A stretch of DNA of 64,000 bases from Hymenobacter ruricola. Lineage in GTDB: Bacteria; Bacteroidota; Bacteroidia; Cytophagales; Hymenobacteraceae. Both the position numbers and the translations under genes were made by a program. Positions within the stretch are counted from its first letter, which is position 1; each line of letters opens with the position of its first letter. A model generated the notes under the pieces. It saw only the letters and a list, made by a program, of their open reading frames with translations. It was not told where the DNA came from and ran no database searches. Location of the stretch: NCBI RefSeq assembly GCF_015694525.1, contig NZ_JADQDM010000017.1:1-64000 (forward strand), in the 5' to 3' direction. Below are positions 55,233 through 64,000 of the stretch, one piece after another.

Positions 55233-56234
55233 TTAATTGCCGGCCGGCACCTGCTGGCTCACCAGGTACTCGGCAATCTGCACGGCGTTGGTGGCGGCGC
55301 CTTTGCGCAGGTTGTCGGCCACCACCCACATATTCAACGTTTTGGGCTGGGTTTCGTCGCGGCGCAGGCGGCCCACCAGCACGGCGTCGCGGCCGTGGCT
55401 GTCCTTGGGCATGGGGTAGCGGTTGGTGCTGGGGTCGTCCACCAATTCCACGCCGGGCGTGCGGGCCAGGATGGCGCGCACGTCGGCCAGCTCAAATTCC
55501 TCGGCAAACTCCACGTTGATGGACTCCGAATGGCCGCCCATCACGGGGATGCGCACGCAGGTGGCCGTCACGCGGATGCCGTCGTCGCCCATGATTTTCT
55601 TGGTCTCGTTCACCATTTTCAGCTCCTCCTTGGTGTAGCCGTTGGCCTCGAACACGTCGATGTGCGGCAGCACGTTCAGGTCGATGGGGTGCGGGTAGGC
55701 GGGGTTGGCGGCGGGCTGGCCGGCGCGCTCCTCCAGGAGCTGGTCCACGGCTTTTTTGCCGGTGCCGGTCACGCTCTGGTAGGTGCTCACCACAATGCGC
55801 AGCGCTTTGTAAGTCTTGTGCAACTCATTCAGCGCCACCACCATCTGAATGGTAGAGCAGTTTGGGTTGGCAATGATTTTATCCTCGGGCGTGAGGGTGT
55901 CGGCGTTGAGCTCGGGCACCACCAGTTTCTTGGTGGGGTCCATGCGCCAGGCCGAGGAGTTGTCGATGACGGTGGTGCCCACGGCGGCAAAGCGCGGCGC
56001 GTGCTCCTTGCTCACCGAGCCGCCGGCCGAGAAAATGGCGATATCGGGCCGGGCCGCGATGGCGTCGTCCATGCTCACGACGGGGTATTTTTTGCCCAGA
56101 AACTCCACTTCCTGGCCCACCGACCGGGCCGAGGCCACGGGCAGCAGCTCGGTGAGCGGAAACCGGCGCTCGGCCAGCACTTTCAGCATCTCGGTGCCCA
56201 CCAGGCCGGTGGCACCCACAACAGCAATTTTCAT
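55233..56234 (-). CDS. asd: aspartate-semialdehyde dehydrogenase
   Basis: A 333-residue enzyme of the aspartate pathway that reduces beta-aspartyl phosphate to aspartate semialdehyde with NADPH, the precursor of Lys, Thr, Met and diaminopimelate. The dinucleotide motif is MKIAVVGATGLVGTEML; the catalytic Cys126 lies in NPNCSTIQ; the substrate-binding run STYQSVTGTGKKAVDQLL and RIPVMGGHSESINVEF are standard. The length agrees with the family. It stands alone, 45 bases before the start of the next minus-strand gene. Confidence 0.97.
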   Translation of the reverse strand: MKIAVVGATGLVGTEMLKVLAERRFPLTELLPVASARSVGQEVEFLGKKYPVVSMDDAIAARPDIAIFSAGGSVSKEHAPRFAAVGTTVIDNSSAWRMDPTKKLVVPELNADTLTPEDKIIANPNCSTIQMVVALNELHKTYKALRIVVSTYQSVTGTGKKAVDQLLEERAGQPAANPAYPHPIDLNVLPHIDVFEANGYTKEELKMVNETKKIMGDDGIRVTATCVRIPVMGGHSESINVEFAEEFELADVRAILARTPGVELVDDPSTNRYPMPKDSHGRDAVLVGRLRRDETQPKTLNMWVVADNLRKGAATNAVQIAEYLVSQQVPAGN

Positions 56235-56423
56235 GGAAAAAGCAGAAAAATAAAAAGCTGCGCCCTCGGCGGGCGCGCAACGGCAAATGTCGCCACAAAT
56301 GGACTACTTTAGACGTCGCGTAGCCCTGCGCCGCGCTTAATCGGGAATGAAAACGGAGCAATGAGGAATTGCTTTTTCAAGTTCCCGGGCTCGTTTTTCG
56401 CTACTTACTCCTCATTGATTTCA

Positions 56424-59400
56424 ATGAAACACCTATACTTTCTGCTTCTGCTCTTGCTGCCCGGCTTCGCCCAGGCCCAGCTGCGCGACGATTTTTCGGA
56501 TGGCAACTTCACCGCCAACCCCGTCTGGACCGGCGACGCAACCGGTTTCCAGGTCGCGACCCAGCAGCTGCAAAGCAACGGCCCGGCCGTGACGACCACC
56601 CAGATTGCCCTGAGCACGCCCTGCCAGGCCACCACCGGCACGGTGTGGGAATTCTGGGCCAACCTGAAGCTGGCCACCAGCTCCGGCAACCTGGCCGACG
56701 TGTGGCTCATGGCCTCGGAGACGGACCTCAAAAACGCCAACAACAAGGGTTACTTCGTGCGCCTGGGCGGCACCGCCGACGAAGTAAGCCTGTTCCGCAA
56801 AGACTCGACCCGCGCCGCCGTGCTCGTCATCGACGGCCTCGACGGCACGCTGGCCAGCACCACCAACAACCTGGTGCGCGTGCGCGTGACCCGCACCACC
56901 GCCAACCAATGGACCCTGGAGCGCGACCTCACCGGCGGGCGCACCTTTGTGGCCGAGGCGGCCCAGCCCGTGGACGCCACCTACCAGCGCAGCGTGGCCA
57001 TGGGGGTGTTTCTGAACTACTCCGCCACCAACAACCGCAATTTCTACTTCGATGACTTTGCCGTGACCGACGCCACGGCGCCGCTCCTGGCCCGCGCCGT
57101 GGGCTTCAGCGCCCGGCAGGTCGACGTGGTGTTCAACGAAGCGGTGGACCCGGCCAGCGCCAGCCGGGCCGCCAACTACCGCCTGCAAAGCGGCGCGGTG
57201 CCGCTGTCGGCGCAGGTGTCGGCCACCAACCCGGCCGTGGTGCGCCTCGCGTTTGCGGCCGATTTCGCGCCCCAAAACGTGGTGGAAGCCCGCAACGTGG
57301 CCGACCTCTACGGCAACGTGGCCACCGGGCCACTCACGGCGCCCTTCAGCGCGCCGCCGGTGGCACCTGCGTTTGGCGACTTGATTATCAGTGAGATATT
57401 TGCCGATGAAACGCCGCAAGTAGGCCTGCCGCTGTCCGAATACGTGGAGATTTATAACCGCAGCACCACCAAAATCCTGAGCCTGCGGGGCGTGCGCCTG
57501 GGCAAAGGCGGCAGCACCACCTACGCCGCCTTTGCCGATACGGCCAAGCTGCTGCCCGGCCAATACGCGGTGGTGTGCGGCAGCACCCGCGTGAGCCAGT
57601 TTGCGCAGCCCGGCGTGAAAGTGTACGGCCCCACCAACTTTCCTTCGCTCACCAACAACACCGACCAGCTCATCCTGCGCGGCCGCGACGGCCACACCCT
57701 GTTCGAGGTGCAGTACTCCGACACCTGGTACCACGACCTTGCTAAGAAGGACGGCGGCTGGAGCCTGGAAATGATTGATACCAACAACTTCTGCGCGGGC
57801 GCCGCCAACTGGACGGCCAGCGCCGACCCGCTGGGCGGCACCCCCGGCAAGGCCAACTCGGTGCGCGCCGCCAACGCCGACACCCAGGCCCCCGCCCTGC
57901 TTCGCGCCGAGCTGCTGAGCACCACGCTGCTGCGCCTGTATTTTTCGGAAAAGCTCGACAGCAGCTCGGTTGGCAACTTAGCACGCTACACCGTCACGCC
58001 CGCCAACGCGGTGGCCGGCGCCACGCCCGTGGGGCCCGATTTTCGGACGGTTGACCTGACCCTGACCACCCCCGTGGCTACCACGGCCATTGTGAGCGTG
58101 AGCGTGCAAAGCGCCACCGACTGCATCGGCAACGCGAGCGGCGCCCTGCAAACCACCACCGTGGCCCCGCCCAGCACGCCGGCCGTGGGCGACCTGATTA
58201 TCACCGAAATATTCGCCGACGAAACGCCGCCGGTGACTCCTAACTCGCCGCCGTCGGAATTCCTGGAGATTTACAACCGTAGCGCCACCAAAACCATCAG
58301 CCTGCGCGGGGTGCGCCTGGGCAAGGGCAGCACCGCCACGGTGGCCGTTTTTGCCGATACCGCCCGCCTAGCGCCCGGCCAGTACGCCGTGGTGTGCGGC
58401 AGTACCCACACCGCCGAGTTTGTGCAGCCCGGCGTGAAGGTGTACGGCCCCACCAGCTTCCCCGCGCTCAGCAACGGCGGCGACCAGCTCATTTTGCGCG
58501 GCGCCGACGGCCGCACGCTGTTTGAGGTGACGTATTCCGACGCCTGGTACCGCGACGCGAAAAAGAAAGAGGGCGGCTGGAGCCTGGAAATGATTGACCC
58601 CAATAACTTCTGCGGCGGGGCCGAGAACTGGACGGCCAGCGTGGCCTCCTCGGGCAGCACCCCAGGCAAAATCAACTCGGTGCGCGCCGCCCTGGCCGAC
58701 GCCACGGCCCCCACCCTGCTCCGCGCCGTGGCCCTGAACGCCACCACGGTGCGGGCGTATTTTTCTGAAAAGCTGGACAGCACCTCGGCTGCCATTGCCG
58801 GCCGCTACGCGCTGGCCGCGCCGGGCCCGGCCGTGGTGCGGGCCGCGCCGGTGGCGCCCGATTTCCGGCAGGTCGACCTCACGCTGGGCGCGGCGCTGCA
58901 AGCCAGCCGCCCCACCACCCTCACCGTGCAGCTGGCCACCGACTGCGTGGGCAACGCCAGCGGCCCGCTGCAATCGGCCGGGCTGGCGCTACCGGAACCG
59001 GCCGTGAGCGGCGACGTGGTCATCAACGAGTTGCTGTTTAACCCGCGCACCGGCGGCGTGCGCTTCGTGGAGCTGCTGAACCGCAGCAACAAGTTCATCG
59101 ACCTGCAGGGCTGGCAGTTCGGCAACCTGAAGCCCGACGCCAGCGTGGATGTCGACGTGCTGGGCACGAGCCCGCTGGTGATGGCCCCGGGCCAGCTGCT
59201 GGCCTTCAGCACCAGCAGCAGCAACCTGCTGGCCTACTACCCCACGTCCAGCGACGCGGCCAACCTGGTGCAGCTGAGCAGCTTCCCGACTTTCCCGGAC
59301 GAAAGCACGGCGCTGCTGTTCAACGCCGTGGGCATTGAAATTGACCGGTTTGCGTACAGCAAGAATATGCATTTGAGCCTGCTGGCCTCTCAGGAAGGCG

Positions 59401-59846
59401 TGTCGCTGGAGCGCATTCGGGCGGCGGGGCTGAGCAACGGCAGCAACTTTCACTCGGCGGCCAGCGCGGTGGGCTACGCCACGCCCGGCCGGCCCAACTC
59501 GCAGGCCCAGGACGCGCCCGGCGGCAACCAGGAGCTGACCGTGGAGCCCGAAGTCTTCACGCCCGACGACGACGGCCAGCAGGATTTTGCCACCCTCAAC
59601 TACCACCTCGACCAGCCCGGCTACGCCGCCACCGTGACGGTATACGACGCCCTGGGCCGCCTCACGCGCCGCCTCACCCGCAACGAAACCCTGCCCACCA
59701 ACGGCTTCGTGCAGTGGGACGGCGTGGACGACCGCGGCCACAAGGCAGCCGTGGGCTACTACATTTTGCTGGTCGAGCTGTTCCGCCCCGCCAGCGGCGA
59801 GAAGCGCGAGTACAAGAAGACAGTGGTGCTGGGGGCACGGTTTTAG
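56424..59846 (+). CDS. secreted lamin-tail-domain protein with FlgD-like C-terminal domain
   Basis: A 1140-residue protein from ATG 56424, signal peptide MKHLYFLLLLLLPGFAQAQ. An N-terminal jelly-roll-like domain (LRDDFSDGNFT ... FYFDDFAVTDATAP) is followed by alternating Ig-like modules (VVFNEAVDPASASRAANYRL; YFSEKLDSSSVGNLARYTV) and three lamin-tail domains (LTD) starting near 318 (LIISEIFADETPQVG), 588 (LIITEIFADETPPVT) and 862 (VVINELLFNPRTGG). The first two are near-copies. The C-terminal 100 residues, VFTPDDDGQQDFATL ... VQWDGVDDRGHKAAVGYYILLV, are a FlgD-like Ig tail used for T9SS sorting. Its role is unknown. Confidence 0.87.
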   Translation: MKHLYFLLLLLLPGFAQAQLRDDFSDGNFTANPVWTGDATGFQVATQQLQSNGPAVTTTQIALSTPCQATTGTVWEFWANLKLATSSGNLADVWLMASETDLKNANNKGYFVRLGGTADEVSLFRKDSTRAAVLVIDGLDGTLASTTNNLVRVRVTRTTANQWTLERDLTGGRTFVAEAAQPVDATYQRSVAMGVFLNYSATNNRNFYFDDFAVTDATAPLLARAVGFSARQVDVVFNEAVDPASASRAANYRLQSGAVPLSAQVSATNPAVVRLAFAADFAPQNVVEARNVADLYGNVATGPLTAPFSAPPVAPAFGDLIISEIFADETPQVGLPLSEYVEIYNRSTTKILSLRGVRLGKGGSTTYAAFADTAKLLPGQYAVVCGSTRVSQFAQPGVKVYGPTNFPSLTNNTDQLILRGRDGHTLFEVQYSDTWYHDLAKKDGGWSLEMIDTNNFCAGAANWTASADPLGGTPGKANSVRAANADTQAPALLRAELLSTTLLRLYFSEKLDSSSVGNLARYTVTPANAVAGATPVGPDFRTVDLTLTTPVATTAIVSVSVQSATDCIGNASGALQTTTVAPPSTPAVGDLIITEIFADETPPVTPNSPPSEFLEIYNRSATKTISLRGVRLGKGSTATVAVFADTARLAPGQYAVVCGSTHTAEFVQPGVKVYGPTSFPALSNGGDQLILRGADGRTLFEVTYSDAWYRDAKKKEGGWSLEMIDPNNFCGGAENWTASVASSGSTPGKINSVRAALADATAPTLLRAVALNATTVRAYFSEKLDSTSAAIAGRYALAAPGPAVVRAAPVAPDFRQVDLTLGAALQASRPTTLTVQLATDCVGNASGPLQSAGLALPEPAVSGDVVINELLFNPRTGGVRFVELLNRSNKFIDLQGWQFGNLKPDASVDVDVLGTSPLVMAPGQLLAFSTSSSNLLAYYPTSSDAANLVQLSSFPTFPDESTALLFNAVGIEIDRFAYSKNMHLSLLASQEGVSLERIRAAGLSNGSNFHSAASAVGYATPGRPNSQAQDAPGGNQELTVEPEVFTPDDDGQQDFATLNYHLDQPGYAATVTVYDALGRLTRRLTRNETLPTNGFVQWDGVDDRGHKAAVGYYILLVELFRPASGEKREYKKTVVLGARF

Positions 59847-59857
59847 GAGCGGTGCTT

Positions 59858-59989
59858 AACTGAGGGGCGTCTGTCATCCTGAGCGCAGCGAAGGACCTTC
59901 TCACGTCGGCTGTCGTCAGTATTTACTGCGGGTCGTTCAACGGTGAAAAGGTCCTTCGCTGCGCTCAGGATGACAGACGCCCCTCAGTT
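59858..59989. repeat. long inverted repeat, 47-base arms
   Basis: The arms at 59858-59904 and 59943-59989 differ at one base only (core CATCCTGAGCGCAGCGAAGG). It lies between the LTD-protein gene and the DUF1800 gene. It is a separate family from the other inverted repeats in this window and would form a large hairpin in the transcript. Confidence 0.92.
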
Positions 59990-60036
59990 ATTCACTCCTC
60001 ATTAAACGAAGTGCCGCTTTTCCCGTCTTACCAGAC

Positions 60037-61599
60037 ATGAACAGCGCCCAGCAACTCCAGCACCTGTACTGGCGCGCCGGCTTCGGCCCGCGCCCCCAAG
60101 ACGTGGCCGCCGGCCTCAGCCCTCGCAAAGCCCTGCGCCAGCTGCTGCACGATTCCGAGAAGTACGAGCCCCTGGCCGGCCCGGCCCTGAACTACGCCAA
60201 CCCGCAGGGCGCGGTGATGACCGACCCGGCCTCGCTCACCAAAAAGCCGGTGCCCGACGGCACGGTCACGACGCCGCCCGACCCGACCATGGCGGCCGGC
60301 GCGGTGCCGCTGCTGCGCCCGCGCTCGGCCCTGCGCGGCGGCACCATCGCGGCCGGGGCGCCGCGCCTGCGCCGCGCCGACCTCACGCCCGCGCAGCGCA
60401 AGATGCAGAACGAGGGCATCCGCGACGCCTTCAACAACATGAGCACGGCCTGGATGGACCGCATGGCCACGTCGCCGGCACAGCTGCGCGAGAAGATGGT
60501 GCTGTTCTGGCACGGGCACTTTGCCTGCCGGGTGCGCCAGCCCGACGCCGCCCTCAGCCTGCACAACGCCATGCGCGAGCACGCGCTGGGCAAATTCCCC
60601 GACCTGCTGCTGGCCGTGAGCCGCGAGCCGGCCATGCTGCAGTTCCTCAACAACCAGCAAAACCGCAAGGAGCACCCCAACGAGAACTTTGCCCGCGAGG
60701 TGATGGAGCTCTTCACGCTGGGCCGCGGCAACTACTCCGAAAACGACGTGAAGGAGGCCGCCCGTGCCTTCACCGGCTGGGGCTACGACTACCAGAACCG
60801 CTTCAAGTTCCGGGAACGGGAGCACGACGCGGGCTCGAAAACCTTTCTGGGCAAAACCGGCAACCTGACCGGCGAGGACGTGCTGCTCCGCATTCTGGAG
60901 CAGCCGGCGGCGGCCACGTTTCTGGTCACGAAAATCTACACTTTCTTCGTGAACGATGTGCCCAACCCGGCCCACATCGAGCCGCTGGCCCGCGACTTCC
61001 GCAAAAGCGGCTACGACCTGGCCGACCTAATGGAGCGCCTGTTTTCGGCCGACTGGTTTTACGACCCGGCCAACGTGGGCACCCACATCAAGAGCCCGGT
61101 GGAGCTGCTGGCGGGCATCCGGCGCACGCTCAACGTGAAGATTGACAACGACAAAACCCTGCTGGGCTACCAGCGAGCCCTGGGCCAAAACCTGTTTCAG
61201 CCGCCCAACGTGGCGGGCTGGCCCGGCGGCCGCAACTGGATAGATTCGTCGTCGCTGCTGCTGCGCCTGCAGCTGCCGGCCATCCTGTTCAAAAACGCCG
61301 AGTTTGCGGTGGCGTTGAAGCAGGACGAAAACGACATCGCCCCCAACCTGACCAAAACGGAGCGCACCGTGCGGCCCGGCGCGGGCGCCCACCTGCCGCT
61401 GGCCCCGCTGCAACAGCTGCTGGGTGCCACGCCCGCCGCGCAGCAACCCGAGAAGCTCAGCCAGTTTCTGCTCCAGACGCCCATTCGGCCCGAAAACCTG
61501 CAGCTTGCGCAGCAGGCCGCCCAGCAGAAAGAGTCTGCCGAAGCGCTGCGCGCCACGCTGGTGACGCTGCTGAGCCTGCCGGAATACCAGCTGGCGTAG
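60037..61599 (+). CDS. DUF1800 family protein
   Basis: A 520-residue protein without an obvious signal peptide. Helix-rich, with LYWRAGFGPRPQDVAAGLS at the start, KMVLFWHGHFACRVRQPDAALS, NRKEHPNENFAREVMELFTLG, YSENDVKEAARAFTGWGYDY and VAGWPGGRNWIDSSSLLLRL, the hallmarks of DUF1800. Members are nearly always paired with DUF1501 proteins, as here 163 bases downstream. A biochemical role is not established. Confidence 0.9.
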   Translation: MNSAQQLQHLYWRAGFGPRPQDVAAGLSPRKALRQLLHDSEKYEPLAGPALNYANPQGAVMTDPASLTKKPVPDGTVTTPPDPTMAAGAVPLLRPRSALRGGTIAAGAPRLRRADLTPAQRKMQNEGIRDAFNNMSTAWMDRMATSPAQLREKMVLFWHGHFACRVRQPDAALSLHNAMREHALGKFPDLLLAVSREPAMLQFLNNQQNRKEHPNENFAREVMELFTLGRGNYSENDVKEAARAFTGWGYDYQNRFKFREREHDAGSKTFLGKTGNLTGEDVLLRILEQPAAATFLVTKIYTFFVNDVPNPAHIEPLARDFRKSGYDLADLMERLFSADWFYDPANVGTHIKSPVELLAGIRRTLNVKIDNDKTLLGYQRALGQNLFQPPNVAGWPGGRNWIDSSSLLLRLQLPAILFKNAEFAVALKQDENDIAPNLTKTERTVRPGAGAHLPLAPLQQLLGATPAAQQPEKLSQFLLQTPIRPENLQLAQQAAQQKESAEALRATLVTLLSLPEYQLA

Positions 61600-61622
61600 T
61601 TAAGGACCATCATGTCGAAGAA

Positions 61623-61721
61623 CGTCATGTCGAGCTTGTCGAGACATCTCGCGTGTGTTACTAACTCAATCGATTGAATTAGTGGTGGCGCGCGAGATGT
61701 CTCGACAAGCTCGACATGACG
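61623..61721. repeat. near-continuous 99-base palindrome
   Basis: Perfect 31-base arms (61623-61653 and 61691-61721, core GTCGAGCTTGTCGAGACATC) flank a centre ACTAACTCAATCGATTGAAT that is itself almost palindromic. It sits between the DUF1800 and DUF1501 genes, and would fold inside their shared transcript. Confidence 0.92.
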
Positions 61722-61762
61722 GCCAGTAGTATTTTTTTCTTCCCTTTCCCCCGAAACAAACC

Positions 61763-62980
61763 ATGGCTACCTCCCGCCGCGACTTCCTCCGCAATTCGGC
61801 CCTGGCCAGCACCTTGCTGCTGGTGCCCAAGTTTCTGCACGCCCTGGACCGGGGGCCCGGCCTGGCCCGCCTGAGTAACGCCCCCGGCGCCCGGCGCCTG
61901 ATTGTGGTGCAGCTCAGCGGGGGCAACGACGGGCTGAACACCGTCATTCCGTTTCGCAACGACCTGTACTACAAGGCCCGGCCCACGCTGGGCATCCGGG
62001 AAGCCGATGGTATTCTGGCCCTGGACAAGGACCTGGGCCTGCACCCGGCCCTAAAAGGCCTGAAAGGGCTGTATGACCAGGGCCATCTGGCGGTGCTGAA
62101 CTCGGTGGGCTACCCCAACCCCGACCGCTCGCACTTCCGCTCCATGGACATCTGGCAGTCGGGTTCGGGCTCGGAACAGGTGGTGAGCACCGGCTGGCTG
62201 GGCCGCTACCTCGACTCGAACTGCCCCGACTGCCAGCGCCCCTACAACGCCCTGGAAGTGGACGACACCCTGAGCCTGGCCCTGAAAGGCAGCCAGCGCA
62301 AGGGTCTGGCCCTGAAAAGCCCCGACAAGTTCCACCAAATCAGCCAGAACCGTTTGCTTGCCAAGGTGAGTAAGGAAGCCAGCACCGAGCACCACAGCCA
62401 GGTAGACTACCTCTATAAAACGCTGGCCGAAACCGCTTCCTCGGCCGATTATCTGTACGACAAGTCCAAAATCTACCAGTCGACGGCGACGTACCCGAAT
62501 TCCGACTTCGGCAAAAACCTGAAAACCACGGCCGAGCTGATTAATTCCGGCGTGGAATCGCGGGTGTACTACCTGGCTTTGTCGGGCTTCGATACCCACG
62601 TGCGGCAGCACGAGCAGCAGCAGCGCCTGTTCACCGACCTCGGCGACGGGCTGGCCGTGCTGGCCGCCGACCTGCAGAAGAACAACCAGTGGGACAACAC
62701 GCTGGTGCTGGTGTTCAGCGAGTTTGGCCGCCGCGTGGGCCAGAACGCCAGCAACGGCACCGACCACGGCACGGCCAACAACGTGTTCCTGGCCGGCGGC
62801 GCGCTTCAGAAAAAAGGCGTGATAAACGACGCCCCCGACCTCGCCAACCTCGACCAGGGCGACCTGCGCCACCAAGTGGACTTCCGCAGCATCTACGCCA
62901 ATATCCTCAAAGACTGGCTGGGGGCCGATGATGCCGCCATTCTCGGCACCGGCTTCGAGCGCATGAGCGGCTTGGTGTAA
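61763..62980 (+). CDS. DUF1501 family protein with Tat signal
   Basis: A 405-residue protein with a twin-arginine-type signal (SRRDFLRNSALASTLLLVPKFL). The sulfatase/alkaline-phosphatase-like fold of DUF1501 shows LIVVQLSGGNDGLNTVIPF, LGLHPALKGLKGLYDQGHLA, NPDRSHFRSMDIWQSG, YLALSGFDTHVRQHEQQ and VFSEFGRRVGQNASNGTDHG. It is probably periplasmic and works with the DUF1800 partner upstream. The TAA stop (62978-62980) is the first triplet of the hairpin that follows. Confidence 0.9.
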   Translation: MATSRRDFLRNSALASTLLLVPKFLHALDRGPGLARLSNAPGARRLIVVQLSGGNDGLNTVIPFRNDLYYKARPTLGIREADGILALDKDLGLHPALKGLKGLYDQGHLAVLNSVGYPNPDRSHFRSMDIWQSGSGSEQVVSTGWLGRYLDSNCPDCQRPYNALEVDDTLSLALKGSQRKGLALKSPDKFHQISQNRLLAKVSKEASTEHHSQVDYLYKTLAETASSADYLYDKSKIYQSTATYPNSDFGKNLKTTAELINSGVESRVYYLALSGFDTHVRQHEQQQRLFTDLGDGLAVLAADLQKNNQWDNTLVLVFSEFGRRVGQNASNGTDHGTANNVFLAGGALQKKGVINDAPDLANLDQGDLRHQVDFRSIYANILKDWLGADDAAILGTGFERMSGLV

Positions 62981-63064
62981 TAGAAGTATGAATTAAAAAT
63001 TATGGGTTATGAATTGCTGTGTTGGCAATTCATAACCCATAATTTTTAATTCATACTTCTATTA
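62978..63064. repeat. perfect 40-base inverted repeat, convergent terminator with both stop codons
   Basis: The arms at 62978-63017 and 63025-63064 match over all 40 bases with a 7-base loop, and are AT-rich (core GAATTAAAAATTATGGG). The TAA of the DUF1501 gene (62978-62980) and the TAA of the minus-strand barrel gene (63062-63064) are the outer triplets of the two arms. It would end transcription in both directions. Confidence 0.93.
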
Positions 63065-63907
63065 TAGCGGCACGTTGAAGCCGAAGGCCCAGATGGCTTG
63101 CAGAGAGCCGAAAACGTGGGTGGCCCGGCCCTGGCGGTCGTCGCCGAGGTAGGTGTTGGTGTAGTCGGCGAAGGCGCCCTGCAGGTCGGTTTGCAGGAAA
63201 ACGTAGCGGAAAATATCGGCTTTCAGGCCCAGACTGGTGCCCACCACCAGGCCGTGGTAGTGGAACGGGCCTTCCTGGTGGTTGCCGAGCACCGTGGAAA
63301 TGGTGTAGGAAATCATGGGCCCCGCCCCCACTTTGCCAATGGCGCTGAGTTGCAGGTGGGGCCGGCTCCAGAGCACCTTACGCTTCACCAGGTTCACCAT
63401 GAGGTAGTTGTTGCCGTTGGTGTGCTGCAGGTGCACGAAATCAGGCGTCACGAGGGTGTCTTTGTCGATTTGGTGGCCCCTAATCTGGCCGCGCACGTGG
63501 ATGAGCTGGTTGTCGTCGACCACGTACTTGAGGTGGTTCCAGCTGATTTCCAGGCCCAGGTCGTGCCGGTCGTGGAAGAGGTAGCCCAGCGTCATGTCGT
63601 ACTGCGGGATAGTCCAGGAGTTGAACCGCCAGAAGTCCTTAAAATCGGGCTTGTCGCTGGCGTGGGCGTTCACGAAGGTGAAATCGTAGTTGTCGGTGGT
63701 GAGGTTTTTGAAGCGGATGTCGCTACGCGTGTACCAGTCGCGGTTGTAGCCCCAGCTGAAATACACGCTGCCGTGGGGCTTGAGCTCCGGCGGCACGGGC
63801 GCTGCTGAGGCGGCGCTGACCGGCTCCGCCGCCGAGGCAAAAGGCTGGGCCCAACCCATCTCCGAAAAGCCCAAGAACAGGCCCAACGCTAGTAAAATAA
63901 ATCGCAT
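63062..63907 (-). CDS. outer-membrane beta-barrel protein, hypothetical
   Basis: A 281-residue protein; signal peptide MRFILLALGLFLGFSEMGWAQ. After a Pro/Ala linker, the sequence alternates as amphipathic strands: HGSVYFSWGYNRDWYTRSDIRF, QYDMTLGYLFHDRHDLGLEISW, NYLMVNLVKRKVLWSRPHLQLS and FGSLQAIWAFGFNVPL, ending in an outer-membrane-type terminal strand. Several paired His residues are seen (FVHLQHTNGNN). No family is recognised with confidence; lipid A-modifying barrels are a possibility. Its stop is in the inverted repeat. Confidence 0.7.
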   Translation of the reverse strand: MRFILLALGLFLGFSEMGWAQPFASAAEPVSAASAAPVPPELKPHGSVYFSWGYNRDWYTRSDIRFKNLTTDNYDFTFVNAHASDKPDFKDFWRFNSWTIPQYDMTLGYLFHDRHDLGLEISWNHLKYVVDDNQLIHVRGQIRGHQIDKDTLVTPDFVHLQHTNGNNYLMVNLVKRKVLWSRPHLQLSAIGKVGAGPMISYTISTVLGNHQEGPFHYHGLVVGTSLGLKADIFRYVFLQTDLQGAFADYTNTYLGDDRQGRATHVFGSLQAIWAFGFNVPL

Positions 63908-64000
63908 TGATAATGAAATAAAAAATCACGCAATAAGCGCAACAATAAAAAAACGCGTGAAGGTAAGCCGCAAGTGCGCGAATTGTTTAGCTTATCCGGA

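Overview
The window looks like a chromosome segment of a high-GC Bacteroidota of the Cytophagales, most like Hymenobacter. The signs are several secreted proteins with type IX secretion (T9SS) C-terminal sorting domains, SusC/BtuB-like TonB receptors, a BtuG-type surface lipoprotein, DUF1800/DUF1501 and DUF5074 proteins, TAnnTTTG-like promoter boxes, and a tRNA without an encoded CCA. Nearly every long open frame opposite a real gene is a GC-driven shadow.

Region 1 (1-18.3 kb) is a defence-rich, rearranged stretch ending at a tRNA-Gly(CCC). It holds a TIR-domain protein cut by the window edge, helD, an IS5-like transposase scrap, a 5'-truncated T9SS FG-GAP protein butted against a type I restriction (HsdR) helicase fragment, and then a compact four-gene operon (6489-17953). 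The operon encodes a DrmE-like protein, a DrmA helicase, a DrmB/DUF1998 protein and a fused PLD-nuclease/DEAH-helicase. I read this as a DISARM-like anti-phage system that has no methyltransferase in the window and carries its nuclease and an extra helicase in one chain. It is the most interesting system here.

Region 2 (18.3-36.7 kb) is housekeeping plus metal and cofactor handling. It contains an acetyltransferase, a B12-binding radical SAM protein with a palindromic repeat inserted in frame, a Met/His-rich outer-membrane protein near an HMA-AraC regulator (probably copper related), and a thioredoxin-like protein. It also has a cobalamin riboswitch controlling btuB and btuG, a ZnuD-like TonB receptor, mntH under a perfect palindromic operator, and a CDF efflux pump.

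Region 3 (36.7-52.2 kb) is mostly the secretome: large T9SS adhesin-like proteins, two of them tandem paralogues with a shared 5' motif, a T9SS glucose/sorbosone dehydrogenase, a heparinase II/III-like gene broken by one in-frame TGA, and a secreted two-domain protein followed by a small membrane protein.

Region 4 (52.2-64 kb) holds a 3-methyladenine DNA glycosylase, a carboxypeptidase-regulatory-domain protein, asd, a lamin-tail-domain secreted protein, a DUF1800/DUF1501 pair and an outer-membrane barrel. Long near-perfect inverted repeats of several families sit between genes and sometimes supply stop codons.
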